Assembly (NCBI GenBank): GCA_032821775.1 | Contig: JAVLRN010000003.1 | Coordinates: 3,658,001 to 3,722,000 of the forward strand | Length of the DNA stretch: 64,000 nucleotides | Origin: Sanguinoderma infundibulare | Taxonomy: Eukaryota > Basidiomycota > Agaricomycetes > Polyporales > Polyporaceae | Direction: 5' to 3' | Shown: positions 1 to 10,203 of the stretch, piece after piece | Layout: the number at the start of each line of letters is the position of its first letter | How positions within the stretch are numbered: position 1 is the first letter of the stretch | Notes under the pieces: model-generated | Databases searched by the model: none | What the model was told of the DNA's origin: nothing | The model's input: the letters and a program-made list of their open reading frames with translations, nothing else | Position numbers and translations under genes: made by a program

Positions 1-158
1 TGTGGCTACAACCTCTTTCGACTCTACTCGTTTTATCGCTCTAGCTTAACTTGTCATCCCTCTGTCTGGGTCTTCTCGGGTCTGATCAACTCGAACTTCC
101 GACTAGGCGACGACTTCAAAACCCATTTCTTTTAGATATCAGCTTACCCTCGCTCGAC

Positions 159-3100
159 ATGTCCCGCTCCACTCGAGGCCGTCGTGGCCGGAGCTCCTCC
201 CTCCCGGATATTTTCCCAGGTGAGTATGTCGCTTCGTCTCGTGAGATAGCTGACGCTACCTTTGGCTCGTCTTTGATGAGTCTGTCCTCCCGGACAGCGA
301 ACTTCAGTTTCGCCATCCCCTCTCTCTCCACGGACGTCCGCTCCATGCCCGAGGGGCGTTCCGAGTCCTACCAGGACGAGGACGCCGCCTCGAGTCCCTC
401 GGAGGAGAAGCATCCCGCTGCCTCCGAGGAGGAAGTCTCTCCGCAACGCGCGGAGAGCAATGTAGCTCCGGCTAGTCCTACGAACAATGATAGTTTTTTA
501 CCCTCCCCTTCCCCGTCCGAGACGTCGGACGTGCGCGTGCGTGCAGCATTGGGATATGGCTCTGAGAGTGAGCCTGGACTTGGAGGCGATCGTGACGTTA
601 CCATCAGCGCGCAGTCCATGGAGACTAGCAGCGCGGCCGGGTCTGCGGAACAGCTATCCGCAGTTCACGCGGCCATGATTGGCCTGACCTCGGAGCAGGT
701 AGAGCTCCTGAGGCATCGCATGGATGCTGTGGAAGCTAACAAAGGGTCGCCTGAGGACTCAGGTGACAGTGAATCTGTGGTCTCTCGCGGAGAGGGACCC
801 TCTACTTTAGACAAAGGGAAAGGTCCCGACCCCCGCAACTGGGGCGGCGTGGCGGACCTCCTTCCCGACGACCTGGACATCGACACCCAGCGTGAGGGCC
901 TCAGGATGTTTAATCAACTGTGCGATATTGTCAACGCGCCGGATCCGGACCCCCCAATCGAATGTGTTATGGTCCCAGCGCCACCTCCCACTACGTCCGG
1001 AGGGCGTGCGCACGTGGCTCAGTCTGCCCCCGCAGAACCAGACGTTCAAGCCCTGCAGGCTGAGGTGGCCGAACTCAAGGGCCAGATCATGCTCCTGGTC
1101 AGAGCTCAGCTCGCGGCTGCGACAGGAGGGAACGCGCCGCCGCTTGCCTCCCAAACCCCTGCCCCGGAGGCCGCCTCAGTGCCGATGACGTGGTCCCAGG
1201 TTCTCGGGGCGGGAGGACGCACGGCCGAGGCGGTCCTGCACTCATTAACGCCCTCAGCACAGGTGGACCCAGCGAGCACGCTGGGTAGGCTCCTGGGCCA
1301 ATCAATCAACTCTCTGCCCAGGAGCGGGGATTCTGCTCCTACTGGGGATGCCGCATCCGTTTCTATTCAGCTGCGCGTGCCGATCTTGAAACCGCGCGAG
1401 CTGGATAAATACGTGGGCAACGCTAGTATGCAATCATTCCAGAAATTTGCACAGGAGGCCGTCGCTTACACTACTGGATATCTCGTGCCACCTAGCAACC
1501 AGGCCTTTGTGATCTCGCCATTTCTGAGTGGTAGAGCGCTCGATTTTTATCAGTATAGCGTATCTGGTAACCCGCAGGCCTGGGACCTGGCTAAATTATT
1601 GCAAGGGCTGTTTGATTACTGTTTCCCGGTCGACTTTAAGCACCGTATGCGCGAACGGCTCGAAAGGGCAGCTCAGGGGAAGAAATCAGTCAAAGAATTT
1701 GTTCATGAGTTGCATGGTCTATACACTATGCTGGGGCACGAGCCCGAAAGCAGTAAGATACGAAAACTATGGTATGGTTTAGAACCATGGATTCAAAAGG
1801 AACTGTGGCGCGCAAAGCTCACTCCAGATACTGCCACGTGGGATCAGGTTCAGCGACAGGCGGAATTAGTCGAGATAGCTGAGGCGGCGGGAGAGAACGC
1901 CGTGCAATGTGCGAACCGAGAATCCTCCCATCAAGGAGGATCACAGCCTAAACCGTCGGGCCCGAGCTCGCGCTCGGGTGCCCGTACGTCCAGGGCTTCG
2001 GTTACGCCGAGCTCGAAAGGTACGAGCCGGAATCACGACAGGAAGGGAACCTTCCCGCGGTTCGGTCCTCGACCAGACAGACAAGGCACTTCCACCGCTA
2101 AGCCAGCGCCGACCCCGCCAGTGAAGGACGCGCCTGGACAGAAGAAACAGGAAGGCGGCGGATGCTTCAAATGTGGCCAGATGGACCACTTCCGCTGCAA
2201 CTGCCCTAAACTCAACAAAGTCCGTTCAAACGCCAAGGGCAAGCCCCCTGGCATCCCGAACTTTAACATAGAATTTGATTTCGCCCACGCAGAGGACCTG
2301 CGCGAGCTCGCAGAGTCTACTGAGCGATCAGATCAGCTCCATCTTAACAGCATTGAGCTGGATTGGTCCCACGTACCGAGGATGGATGGCTACGAATCGG
2401 ATGTTGACACCTCTGACACGGTCGAGTACGGACGACCGTACTTGTTACCGTCATTGGGCTCGAGTGGCCCACCCTCCCTCCAGACAGTATCCGATTCCTC
2501 CTCGGAGGGCGACATTTCTCCCGACTCCTTGCCATCCCGGTGGGCTGAATCAGATGATCTGTCCGCCTGCGCTTCAGATTGGTCGGACGGTGTGGACATT
2601 GCATACCTACATGCACTTCTTGATGAAGAGGACGATCCCAATGGCGGGTACCTGATGCTCGTCCAGCAATGGTACGAGCAGCAGGCTCGCGTGCTCGCGC
2701 CTGCATCAGACCCCTCTCATTTGGACGCGTCCGCCTATTCCGCGATACAGTCAGTTGCCAGTGGAGAGCCGGATGATGGGACGGACGATTTACCTAGCCT
2801 AGCCAGCATCTCCGGAGACAGCTCGGACGCCGATGGACCTGCGGACCTGTCAGATGAATTAGACGAGGTGTTTGATCAACTGGTATTTCCGGAAGTCCGG
2901 GCGCGAGGCACCCCTCGATACCGGTTGGGCTACGCCCGCACCGCCGTGCCTATGGCTCCTGCGGAGGATGCATTGGCGGCCGGCGTGGCCGCCAATCTAA
3001 ACCTCGTGCTCCCGTTTCCATGGTGCGCGATGGGGATCTGGGTTTCTTTTCAATCTAGACGCTTTTGGTGTTTTCAGCATGAAGACTTTGTAGAAATACA

Positions 3101-6100
3101 GGATAATTACCTGTCATTCGGGACGTTGGTCCCGAACGCAGTCCTGGAGAATCCACTGCTCGACATCGAGCAGTGGTATGCTCGGCTCGTACAGACTTGC
3201 ATTGTGCCCAGTTTCGGGCTCGATGACCTAGAGGGCAAGTTATCAGACATGTTTACTGATCCTTTCTCTCCTCCCATGCGACCGCCATCTGGTCAGCGGC
3301 TTCTGCCGCCCTGCATCCCGGGTTTCCGTGATGGCGACATATATGCCCTGCAGGCTGAGACTATCTTGCGCCAACAGGGGCCATATTTCGGGGACGAACG
3401 GCGTGAGGCGGACATCAACTTTTGGTTCGAGCCGCTGCCGAATGGCAATTACCATATTTGGGGGGTGGGGATTGATGACCCGCCCATTTTGAAGCACGAA
3501 TGGTTGCGCGATCCGGACTTTCTGGTTGCGGATTGGTTCCGTGTATGTATTTTCGAGGAGTTTGGGTCCTGCGCAGCCTCGACCCACCCTGAGGCGATGG
3601 AAGGGGTACGCGCGCATGCCTCCGAGGCCTTGCTGGAACTTCACTTTCCCTGGCCTCGGGAGGAGCTCTGTAGGCGTTTTTGGGCCCTCCAACTGGATGG
3701 AGGCCATGTCCGGATCGTGGATGAATATCTCGGTTTTGCTGTGCACTGCCCTGATGCGCTCCTGGACAACCCAAACTTCAACCTCCCGGACTGGTTTGCT
3801 AGAGCTGCCTCACGACACGATGATGTGTTTACTCCTGACGACCTGGACGGTGAATTAGCAGCGCTATTCAACGGCACGGCGGGAACTCCGAGGGAGTGTG
3901 GACGACCGTACTTGCTACCGTCGTCCCACGGCCTTCAGTTGAATGCCATGGGCGCGCCGCCGGGGCTGATGGCTGTCCAGCGTAATGCCTCGACACCGCG
4001 CAATTTCAAGCGCCTTATTCCCGCTCCGGTGGTCATCGTAGTCGATATTAATGGCCACCCGGCGCGTGCGTTACTGGACTCAGGCTCGCTCTCGGACTTC
4101 ATGTCCACACGATTAGCACATCAGTTAGGGATCAAAACCGAGGAGCTTGCCAAACCACTCCCGGTGCATCTGGCGGTTCAGGGATCCCGCGCGAAGATCA
4201 GCGTGGGTTGTAGCGCTCAATTGTCCTATCAAGAAATATCAGAATCTCGGTATTTTGATGTAATCAACCTGCTTAACTACGACTTGATCCTGGGGACGCC
4301 CTTCCTATTCCAGCATAAGGTGTCGTTGGGCCTGAATCCTACATCAGTGGTGGTGGGCAGCGCGAAAGCCCTCCCCATTGAAGGGAAGACCGTGCGCGTA
4401 CTCGAGTCGCGTGCGGCGGAGCTCTACGATGATGAGCTAGAAAAAGTGCGTCAGCATCTGCGCGACTATGCGGCCAATATCTGTGCTGAGGCGCAGGACT
4501 CGCCTCTGCCGCCGCTCCGCGATATTAATCATACAATTCCGTTGAAGGACCCATCAAAGGTCTATACTTGGCGCTCCGCCAAGTGCCCTGACGCGCACCT
4601 TGCCAGCTGGATCGAGAAAAAGGAGGCGTACCTGAAGTCAGGGTGGTGGCGTATGACGAACGCATGTAACACATCTCCAATGTTACTCCTTACGAAGCCT
4701 GGAACGGGTGTGAAGGGGATCCCGCCGCGTTTGCGCGTCGTCTGCGACTTGCGCGAGCGCAATGCGAACACGCATAAACTCACTTCCCCGCTCCCGGACA
4801 TGGAGGGCATCTTGCGCCGTCTATCGCATAAGAAATACAGGACATTGATCGACGGGAAAGACGCTTACAAGCAGATTCGCATTGACCCCGAGCACGTCGA
4901 TCGGACGGCTATGACGACGCCTGACGGCAACATGGTTAGCCTTGTGTTACAACAGGGTGACTGCAACGCGGTCGCTACATATCAGTGTTTGATGAACCAC
5001 ATCTTCGGCCCTTTCATAGGCATGTTTATGGATGTATATCTGGATGACATCATTATCTATTCAGACACTCTATCGGATCACGTCCGGGACTGTAAAAAGG
5101 TGGTGGACGTACTCCGGCATGAGCAGCTCTATTTGAGTGCATCCAAATTGCGGTTCCTTTGTCCTGAACTGAAAGTTCTCAGCCGGATCGTGGACGACGA
5201 GGGGATCCGCATAGATCCCGACAAAGTCGACTCTGTTCTGAAGTGGAAGCCTCCCACGAACAAGGAGTTGTTGCGTGGGTTCCTCGGTTCCGTGGGCTAT
5301 CTCGCAGATGATATCGCCACTGTCCGTATTCCCATGGGGATCTTGACGTCCCTCACAGGCTCCGATTCGAGCTTTGTCTGGGACTTCACCCATCAGCGTG
5401 CGTTCGACGAGATAAAGCATCTGGTTCATACCCACCGGGAGCATCACCGGAAGCCTCTCGACTATTCCGAGGACGCAGATCCCATCTGGCTGATTACTGA
5501 TGGCTCTCATGGCGGTATCGCAGGCGTGGTGGCGCAGGGCCCCGACTACCGGTCGGGGCACATTGCTGCGTTCTTCTCTGCCAAGTTGTCCTCCGTGCAG
5601 TCCAATTATCCTGTCCATGAGATAGAAATGTTAGCAGGCGTGGAGTCGATGCTGCACCACCGCGACATTTTGTTGGGCTGTAAGTTTACCTGGGTGACTG
5701 ACCATAAAGGTCTCATTCATTTGATGGGCCAGCGTAACCTATCTGGTCGTCAGGCGTGGTGGCTGGAAAAGATCTCCGAATACGACTTTACCGTGGAGTA
5801 TATTCCCGGCATCGATAACGTCCTCACGGACGCGTTATCATGTCTTTACTCCAACGACGCCGCTGGGACCGTGCGCGCCCCGTCAGAATACACACAATAT
5901 GATGACGCTCTCATGGGTGGGCCGCCTGCAGAACGTCTCACGGCCGTGGTGTCCATGCCTGTCCTCGTCGGCCTCGAGGCCATGTCTGCCACACTGCAAA
6001 TGTTGCGCCGCTCTCCACGCACCACACAGCACATCCCGGAGGGCGCGAACCGCGTCCCCCGCACAATTGTCCCCGTCACGGGTAGCACCCATACGCGTGA

Positions 6101-9014
6101 GGATGCCACCCAAACGGGTGCATCCATCGTCCGCCGCCCACGCGCTGCCCGGCGCACCACTGTCGAGGATGCGGACGATGTAGATGCGGGGCCCCCGCCC
6201 CTGCCCCCTGCCAAACCCGCTGCCCCGCCCTGCAGGCAGCGGGCTACTGTTCCCCCAGCTGAGACTGGCCGTCTGGAAATGTCAAGAGAATTTGCCAAAC
6301 GTATCAAGCGAGTCGTCCTTCATGTCAACCGCAAAGAACGGGAGGGTGCAAACCTGGAGAACGATCAACCGCAGGACATCCCTCCAGGTGCCGATGTGAC
6401 TCCGCCGCAGGCAAACGCAGGCAACCGTACTTGTTACCGTCATGGTACACAAGTAGGTAGCGACGTTCCCCCGCCTGCCGTCCGACTAGAGGACAGCTTC
6501 TTCAGTCACCTAGCCGAAGATTTGGAGGGCATGGATCTACTTTCGGTGCTCAGGGGTCAGTACACCAAAGACCCTGTCTTCGGAACAATCTTGAAGGATC
6601 TAAAAAGCTATAAGAACTTTAGTGAGCGCGATGATCTCCTATACATGAGAGACAGCGGACAGGAGCTGCTTTGCATACCTCACGTTGTAGTTGATGGACG
6701 GAATGTCCGTGAAATCATTATCTCGCACGCGCATTCTTTGTTAGCACATCTCGGGGCATACAAGACGCTCGGGATGTTGCGCGACCATGTCTGGTGGAAG
6801 ACAATGGTGCGTGATGTCCAGGCCTACTGCGACACCTGCCAAACTTGTAAGCGCAGTAAGCCGAGCAATCAGAAACCTTATGGCCTACTGAATCCTCTCC
6901 CCGTGGCTAGTCGCCCCTGGGAAGTGATTGGGATCGACTTCGTGGGACCTCTTCCTGAATCGAGAAATCGGGACGGGACTTACGACTCGATTACTACGAT
7001 CATTGATCTTCTGACCGGGATGGTCCACTTGGTTCCGAGTCGAACGGACTATTCGGCCAAGGACGTAGCTGAATTAGTATTCTCGGAAGTATATAAACAC
7101 CATGGGCTGCCTAGAGCTATAGTGAGCGACCGAGACTCTTTATTCACAAGCACCTTTTGGGAGAACTTGAATGCGCTTATTGGCGTAGACCTCAGGCGGT
7201 CCAGCGCGTACCACCCTGAGTCAGACGGGTCCACCGAGCGCGCCCACCGCACGCTCGGTCAGATGCTTCGCCAGTGCATCAATAAAACCCAGAAGGACTG
7301 GGTCTCGAAGCTACCAGCGATCGAGTTTGCGATCAACATCGCGCGCTCGGATACTACGGGCTACGCCCCATTCTTCCTTAACTCGGGACGCATGCCCAGG
7401 TCCCTGATCTGGGCAGACCCCTCCAAGGACGAATACCCCGGTGTGCGCGCGTACGCACAGCGCATCAAGAATGCGATTATGGCCGCGCACGACAGCATTA
7501 TCGCTGCGCGCATCAAGCAAACTCGCGACGCTAACCGTCGCCGTCGCCCGACTCCTTTCGCGGAAGGCGACCTCGTGTACTTATCCACTAAAAACATCAC
7601 ACTGCGGCGCAGTCTCTCTCAGAAGCTCACACCAAGGTTCATTGGTCCTTACAAGATTCTACAGGACTATGGAAACTGTTCATACAAAATAGACTTACCA
7701 CTAGACCTCCGACAGCGTGGGGTCCATGACTCCTTCCATGCTTCCTTGTTGCGCGTTCATGAGCTGAACGACGACCGTTTGTTTCCGGGACGCCTCGCTA
7801 GCCAAGTTGAGGGCCTGGACGAAACAGGGGATGAGTGGGCAGTGAACAAGGTGTTGACTCACCAGGGTGCCGGCGAACAAGCACTATTCCAGGTGCTCTG
7901 GCATTCGGGGGATAGGACGTGGGTCCCATACAATACCATCTCGCACTTGGATGCGATGGAGACTTATCTCGAGCTCCTAGACGTGGGCTCGATCAGTGAG
8001 TTACAAGGCGGTGGCGGAACCCCGCCGTCCGACGACCCACAAGTCTTCCTGGGTGCGATCGGGTTCCCCGACGCATCCAGAGGAGCTGAGGATATAAGCG
8101 AGAAAAACGAGGAGGGGCACCGCAGCGTGCTTCACTACCTCGCCTCGCCTCCCATCCTCAGCTCTCTTCCGGTCCAGACTCTCCCTCCAGTTGACATCTT
8201 CTACTCCCCTAACGCCCCGGATCTCTCCCTCGACGCTTTCTCATCACCCGCAACCTCCGCGCTCAACACCGCCGTCACCCAGTGGAGCAACCGTAACAAG
8301 TATGGTCGCCCACACTCCCCCGCCATGTCCTCCGACACCACCATCACGCACCCCTACCTCCGCCGCCTCAAGGGCCACGGAGACCTCCTGCTCGAGGACG
8401 AACACCGCGTCACCTACCGCTACACCCTTCAGCAGGTGCGCCTCTTCAGCAAGTTCAATGCGACTTTGCGCAGGAAACGGTGGGACAGCGACATCATGAC
8501 TTACCCTGGCGGGTACGATGTCTTCGCTGCTCAATGGAACAGGGCGGAGGACATACCATTCCAATTCACCACCCTCGACGAGGACGGGGCCTCCGTCATC
8601 CGCGGAGAGCATCCCGCCGCCGACCTCCTCGCACCTCTTCCTCCCACCACCGCGACCGTGACCTCCGAGTTCACCGCCGAGCAGAAGGCGGACATCCAGG
8701 ACTTGTTGTGGGGTAGTGTTCGCCACACGAGGAAGATCAAGGAGCGCGTAGCCGAGCGGAAGGCGCAGGCACAGGAGAAGAGGGCGCGTGAGCAGGAGGA
8801 GAAGCGCGGCCGGGTCATAGGCGGAGCCTGGATCAACGACGATGACGACGATGAGGGCGGTCGTCAGCGCAAGAAGAAGCGCACCGCCCGCGCTCCTGAG
8901 GCGGGGCCGTCGGGCACCAGGACGACAGCCGCCGCCGAGGAACAGGAGAGAGGGAAGGGGAAGCAGCAGGACGAGGAGGACGAGGACGACGACGACACCA
9001 GCATGCACGACTAG
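159..9014 (+). CDS. Gag-Pol polyprotein of a Ty3/gypsy chromovirus-type element
   Basis: About 2950 residues from the first ATG at 159 (the frame is open from 51 through a TTG). Visible parts: gag-like region to about residue 660; CCHC knuckle CFKCGQMDHFRCNC near 668; aspartic protease LLDSGSLSDF near 1306; reverse transcriptase with YLDDIIIYS near 1627; RNase H start ITDGSHGG near 1779; HHCC integrase zinc finger ending CDTCQTC near 2190-2230; integrase core D (IGIDFVGP), D (VSDRDSLF), E (STERAHR) at about 2258, 2322, 2358; chromodomain-like WHSGDRTWVPYNTI near 2590. It is much longer than the usual 1200-1700 residues. The extra length is an acidic Ser/Asp-rich block of about 600 residues between knuckle and protease, a Pro/Ala-rich block between RNase H and integrase, and about 340 residues after the chromodomain ending in a charged tail. 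No frameshift separates gag and pol. Confidence 0.92.
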   Translation: MSRSTRGRRGRSSSLPDIFPGEYVASSREIADATFGSSLMSLSSRTANFSFAIPSLSTDVRSMPEGRSESYQDEDAASSPSEEKHPAASEEEVSPQRAESNVAPASPTNNDSFLPSPSPSETSDVRVRAALGYGSESEPGLGGDRDVTISAQSMETSSAAGSAEQLSAVHAAMIGLTSEQVELLRHRMDAVEANKGSPEDSGDSESVVSRGEGPSTLDKGKGPDPRNWGGVADLLPDDLDIDTQREGLRMFNQLCDIVNAPDPDPPIECVMVPAPPPTTSGGRAHVAQSAPAEPDVQALQAEVAELKGQIMLLVRAQLAAATGGNAPPLASQTPAPEAASVPMTWSQVLGAGGRTAEAVLHSLTPSAQVDPASTLGRLLGQSINSLPRSGDSAPTGDAASVSIQLRVPILKPRELDKYVGNASMQSFQKFAQEAVAYTTGYLVPPSNQAFVISPFLSGRALDFYQYSVSGNPQAWDLAKLLQGLFDYCFPVDFKHRMRERLERAAQGKKSVKEFVHELHGLYTMLGHEPESSKIRKLWYGLEPWIQKELWRAKLTPDTATWDQVQRQAELVEIAEAAGENAVQCANRESSHQGGSQPKPSGPSSRSGARTSRASVTPSSKGTSRNHDRKGTFPRFGPRPDRQGTSTAKPAPTPPVKDAPGQKKQEGGGCFKCGQMDHFRCNCPKLNKVRSNAKGKPPGIPNFNIEFDFAHAEDLRELAESTERSDQLHLNSIELDWSHVPRMDGYESDVDTSDTVEYGRPYLLPSLGSSGPPSLQTVSDSSSEGDISPDSLPSRWAESDDLSACASDWSDGVDIAYLHALLDEEDDPNGGYLMLVQQWYEQQARVLAPASDPSHLDASAYSAIQSVASGEPDDGTDDLPSLASISGDSSDADGPADLSDELDEVFDQLVFPEVRARGTPRYRLGYARTAVPMAPAEDALAAGVAANLNLVLPFPWCAMGIWVSFQSRRFWCFQHEDFVEIQDNYLSFGTLVPNAVLENPLLDIEQWYARLVQTCIVPSFGLDDLEGKLSDMFTDPFSPPMRPPSGQRLLPPCIPGFRDGDIYALQAETILRQQGPYFGDERREADINFWFEPLPNGNYHIWGVGIDDPPILKHEWLRDPDFLVADWFRVCIFEEFGSCAASTHPEAMEGVRAHASEALLELHFPWPREELCRRFWALQLDGGHVRIVDEYLGFAVHCPDALLDNPNFNLPDWFARAASRHDDVFTPDDLDGELAALFNGTAGTPRECGRPYLLPSSHGLQLNAMGAPPGLMAVQRNASTPRNFKRLIPAPVVIVVDINGHPARALLDSGSLSDFMSTRLAHQLGIKTEELAKPLPVHLAVQGSRAKISVGCSAQLSYQEISESRYFDVINLLNYDLILGTPFLFQHKVSLGLNPTSVVVGSAKALPIEGKTVRVLESRAAELYDDELEKVRQHLRDYAANICAEAQDSPLPPLRDINHTIPLKDPSKVYTWRSAKCPDAHLASWIEKKEAYLKSGWWRMTNACNTSPMLLLTKPGTGVKGIPPRLRVVCDLRERNANTHKLTSPLPDMEGILRRLSHKKYRTLIDGKDAYKQIRIDPEHVDRTAMTTPDGNMVSLVLQQGDCNAVATYQCLMNHIFGPFIGMFMDVYLDDIIIYSDTLSDHVRDCKKVVDVLRHEQLYLSASKLRFLCPELKVLSRIVDDEGIRIDPDKVDSVLKWKPPTNKELLRGFLGSVGYLADDIATVRIPMGILTSLTGSDSSFVWDFTHQRAFDEIKHLVHTHREHHRKPLDYSEDADPIWLITDGSHGGIAGVVAQGPDYRSGHIAAFFSAKLSSVQSNYPVHEIEMLAGVESMLHHRDILLGCKFTWVTDHKGLIHLMGQRNLSGRQAWWLEKISEYDFTVEYIPGIDNVLTDALSCLYSNDAAGTVRAPSEYTQYDDALMGGPPAERLTAVVSMPVLVGLEAMSATLQMLRRSPRTTQHIPEGANRVPRTIVPVTGSTHTREDATQTGASIVRRPRAARRTTVEDADDVDAGPPPLPPAKPAAPPCRQRATVPPAETGRLEMSREFAKRIKRVVLHVNRKEREGANLENDQPQDIPPGADVTPPQANAGNRTCYRHGTQVGSDVPPPAVRLEDSFFSHLAEDLEGMDLLSVLRGQYTKDPVFGTILKDLKSYKNFSERDDLLYMRDSGQELLCIPHVVVDGRNVREIIISHAHSLLAHLGAYKTLGMLRDHVWWKTMVRDVQAYCDTCQTCKRSKPSNQKPYGLLNPLPVASRPWEVIGIDFVGPLPESRNRDGTYDSITTIIDLLTGMVHLVPSRTDYSAKDVAELVFSEVYKHHGLPRAIVSDRDSLFTSTFWENLNALIGVDLRRSSAYHPESDGSTERAHRTLGQMLRQCINKTQKDWVSKLPAIEFAINIARSDTTGYAPFFLNSGRMPRSLIWADPSKDEYPGVRAYAQRIKNAIMAAHDSIIAARIKQTRDANRRRRPTPFAEGDLVYLSTKNITLRRSLSQKLTPRFIGPYKILQDYGNCSYKIDLPLDLRQRGVHDSFHASLLRVHELNDDRLFPGRLASQVEGLDETGDEWAVNKVLTHQGAGEQALFQVLWHSGDRTWVPYNTISHLDAMETYLELLDVGSISELQGGGGTPPSDDPQVFLGAIGFPDASRGAEDISEKNEEGHRSVLHYLASPPILSSLPVQTLPPVDIFYSPNAPDLSLDAFSSPATSALNTAVTQWSNRNKYGRPHSPAMSSDTTITHPYLRRLKGHGDLLLEDEHRVTYRYTLQQVRLFSKFNATLRRKRWDSDIMTYPGGYDVFAAQWNRAEDIPFQFTTLDEDGASVIRGEHPAADLLAPLPPTTATVTSEFTAEQKADIQDLLWGSVRHTRKIKERVAERKAQAQEKRAREQEEKRGRVIGGAWINDDDDDEGGRQRKKKRTARAPEAGPSGTRTTAAAEEQERGKGKQQDEEDEDDDDTSMHD
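2425..2450 (-). repeat. Short dispersed repeat, copy 1
   Basis: On the minus strand this reads GGTAACAAGTACGGTCGTCC followed by GTACTC. Related copies: minus 3898-3922, minus 6425-6446, plus 8290-8316 (with TATGGTCGCCCACACTC) and a partial one near 14391-14410. Four of the five lie in the retrotransposon coding region, in both orientations and in different reading frames. Confidence 0.6.
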
Positions 9015-9149
9015 GGGGGACGACACCGCCCGGCAACTCGAAGTTGCGCGGGCGACCGACGCTGCCCAGGGACTCGAAGTCATCTGGGCACCGACATGGT
9101 GGAGGAGAGTGTCGTTCACCGGCCCGGGTCACGACACTCGGAGGGCGTA

Positions 9150-9386
9150 TGTAACAGATAGACATCACATGACCCCCCCGATCCCCCTGATCTCCGTCTT
9201 CTTCTTTTCTTGTATACTCATGCTCCCGCTCGTTGTCTTGGTTGTCTTGTTCAGAGTACTATATAGAGCCGACAGAGTCGCCTGTATCTACAGCGTTCTC
9301 GTACCAGAGGCATTTACCCTGTCTTTGCTCGTTGTGTGCTCTCTCGTGTGACCGCAACCTTCCCGATAGGGATCGCGACGGTTACA
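9150..9386 (+). repeat. 3' LTR (237 bp)
   Basis: Starts TGTAAC at 9150 and ends GTTACA at 9386, a 6-bp inverted pair with the TG..CA ends typical of LTRs. It lies 135 bp after the polyprotein stop and contains a TATATAG box near 9259. The right boundary is supported independently: the next bases resume the coding sequence of an F-box-like family gene. The matching 5' LTR is outside the window, so the left boundary rests on the terminal hexamers alone. Confidence 0.7.
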
Positions 9387-9393
9387 CGCGGGG

Positions 9394-9594
9394 TGGACGG
9401 AATGGAGGGATGTGACACAGGAGATATATAGGCTGTTGCGCCACATGGGCTCCGATTGTTCTGATGAGGAGGCGGGAGAAGGGGATGATTGGGAGGACGA
9501 TGATGACAGCGAGAACGGCGCTGGCGTGGACGAGGGTGTGAATGATGCGGAGGGAGAGGAGGGAGAGGACTTGGACGAGGAGGGAGAGGAATGA
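9394..9594 (+). pseudogene. C-terminal remnant of F-box-like family gene cut by the retrotransposon
   Basis: The frame starting at 9394 reads WTEWRDVTQEIYRLL and runs through an Asp/Glu-rich tail to TGA at 9594. This matches the C-terminus of the intact family member at 10204-11558 (WTEWRDVTEEVNGVLCRLW followed by an acidic tail). The upstream part must lie left of the window, beyond the retrotransposon. The surviving frame has no stops, so the interruption looks recent. Confidence 0.8.
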
Positions 9595-10203
9595 TCGTGT
9601 CATTCGTGTGATGCAAGGAGTCCCGGTGTATCCTAATTACTACATCTAGACATTTCAATAATGCATCCTTTCTCTTTTGTTCGTCCTTGTATCCTTTCGA
9701 ATCAACACCGCATGTTTGATTCAGCAAAAATCAGCTACTATCAATGCTCGAAAGCACCGCGTCCAAGAGGCAGGCTTGGCAGCCCTAGCGTGTGACACTG
9801 GCGGCAGGCCCTGAATCTACGTGACAGTCTGGTGGACATGTCGAAGCGGTGGTTCACCTCGCCGTCTTCCTTTGTTCTCCAAATATGGCAACAAGCTGAG
9901 TCGCTTCTCAAGTGCCGCCAGCTTTGCCACCGTTGTGCGCTTGCGATACTCTGACTTCGACCACCACCATCCGTTCCCCGCCTATCCTCTGGCCGCTGCA
10001 GCCCGTGGCTTCTACAATTTCGACTTCCGAAAATTTACGTCTATCCCCAGTCCTCAGTTTACGCGTGCAATTACGCGTTCAATTCCAGGATTGTATGTTC
10101 GTCCCCTCCTTCCAACCACCGGTTTACTGAGCTCTCAACTCCGAGCTTCAGCACTCAGATATCCCCCTCTTGTACATCAATACCCTCTGCGATTTTAGGG
10201 GTC
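9595..10203. other. Intergenic; likely promoter of the next gene
   Basis: No convincing gene. An open stretch at 9821-10198 has no recognisable domain or splice structure and ends directly upstream of the start of the F-box-like gene, so it is more likely promoter and 5' UTR. Confidence 0.4.

Larger units (their letters stand above)
1..9386 (+). mobile_element. Ty3/gypsy LTR retrotransposon, 5' end outside window
   Basis: An LTR retrotransposon with domain order gag, zinc knuckle, protease, reverse transcriptase, RNase H, integrase, chromodomain, which is the Ty3/gypsy (chromovirus-type) order. The coding part is a single open frame without stops and a 3' LTR follows at 9150-9386. The 5' LTR is not in the window: the first 50 bases do not resemble the 3' LTR, and no clear primer binding site is visible. 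Directly right of the LTR the sequence continues as the tail of an F-box-like gene, so the element is inserted in that gene. The five bases CGCGG at 9387-9391 would be the target duplication if the same five precede the 5' LTR. The intact frame suggests a young, possibly active copy. Confidence 0.9.

Noticed and set aside
1..50. 5' LTR end or primer binding site at the left edge of the window
   Set aside because: The first bases do not match the end of the 3' LTR and no tRNA-complementary stretch could be identified with confidence.
8244..9119. Long minus-strand open frame under the end of the retrotransposon polyprotein
   Set aside because: Antisense shadow of a GC-rich coding region; low-complexity sequence and no domain, while the plus-strand frame carries the element's own protein.
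9821..10198. Open frame upstream of the intact F-box-like gene
   Set aside because: No domain, no splice structure, and it ends at the start of the real gene; more likely promoter and 5' UTR.
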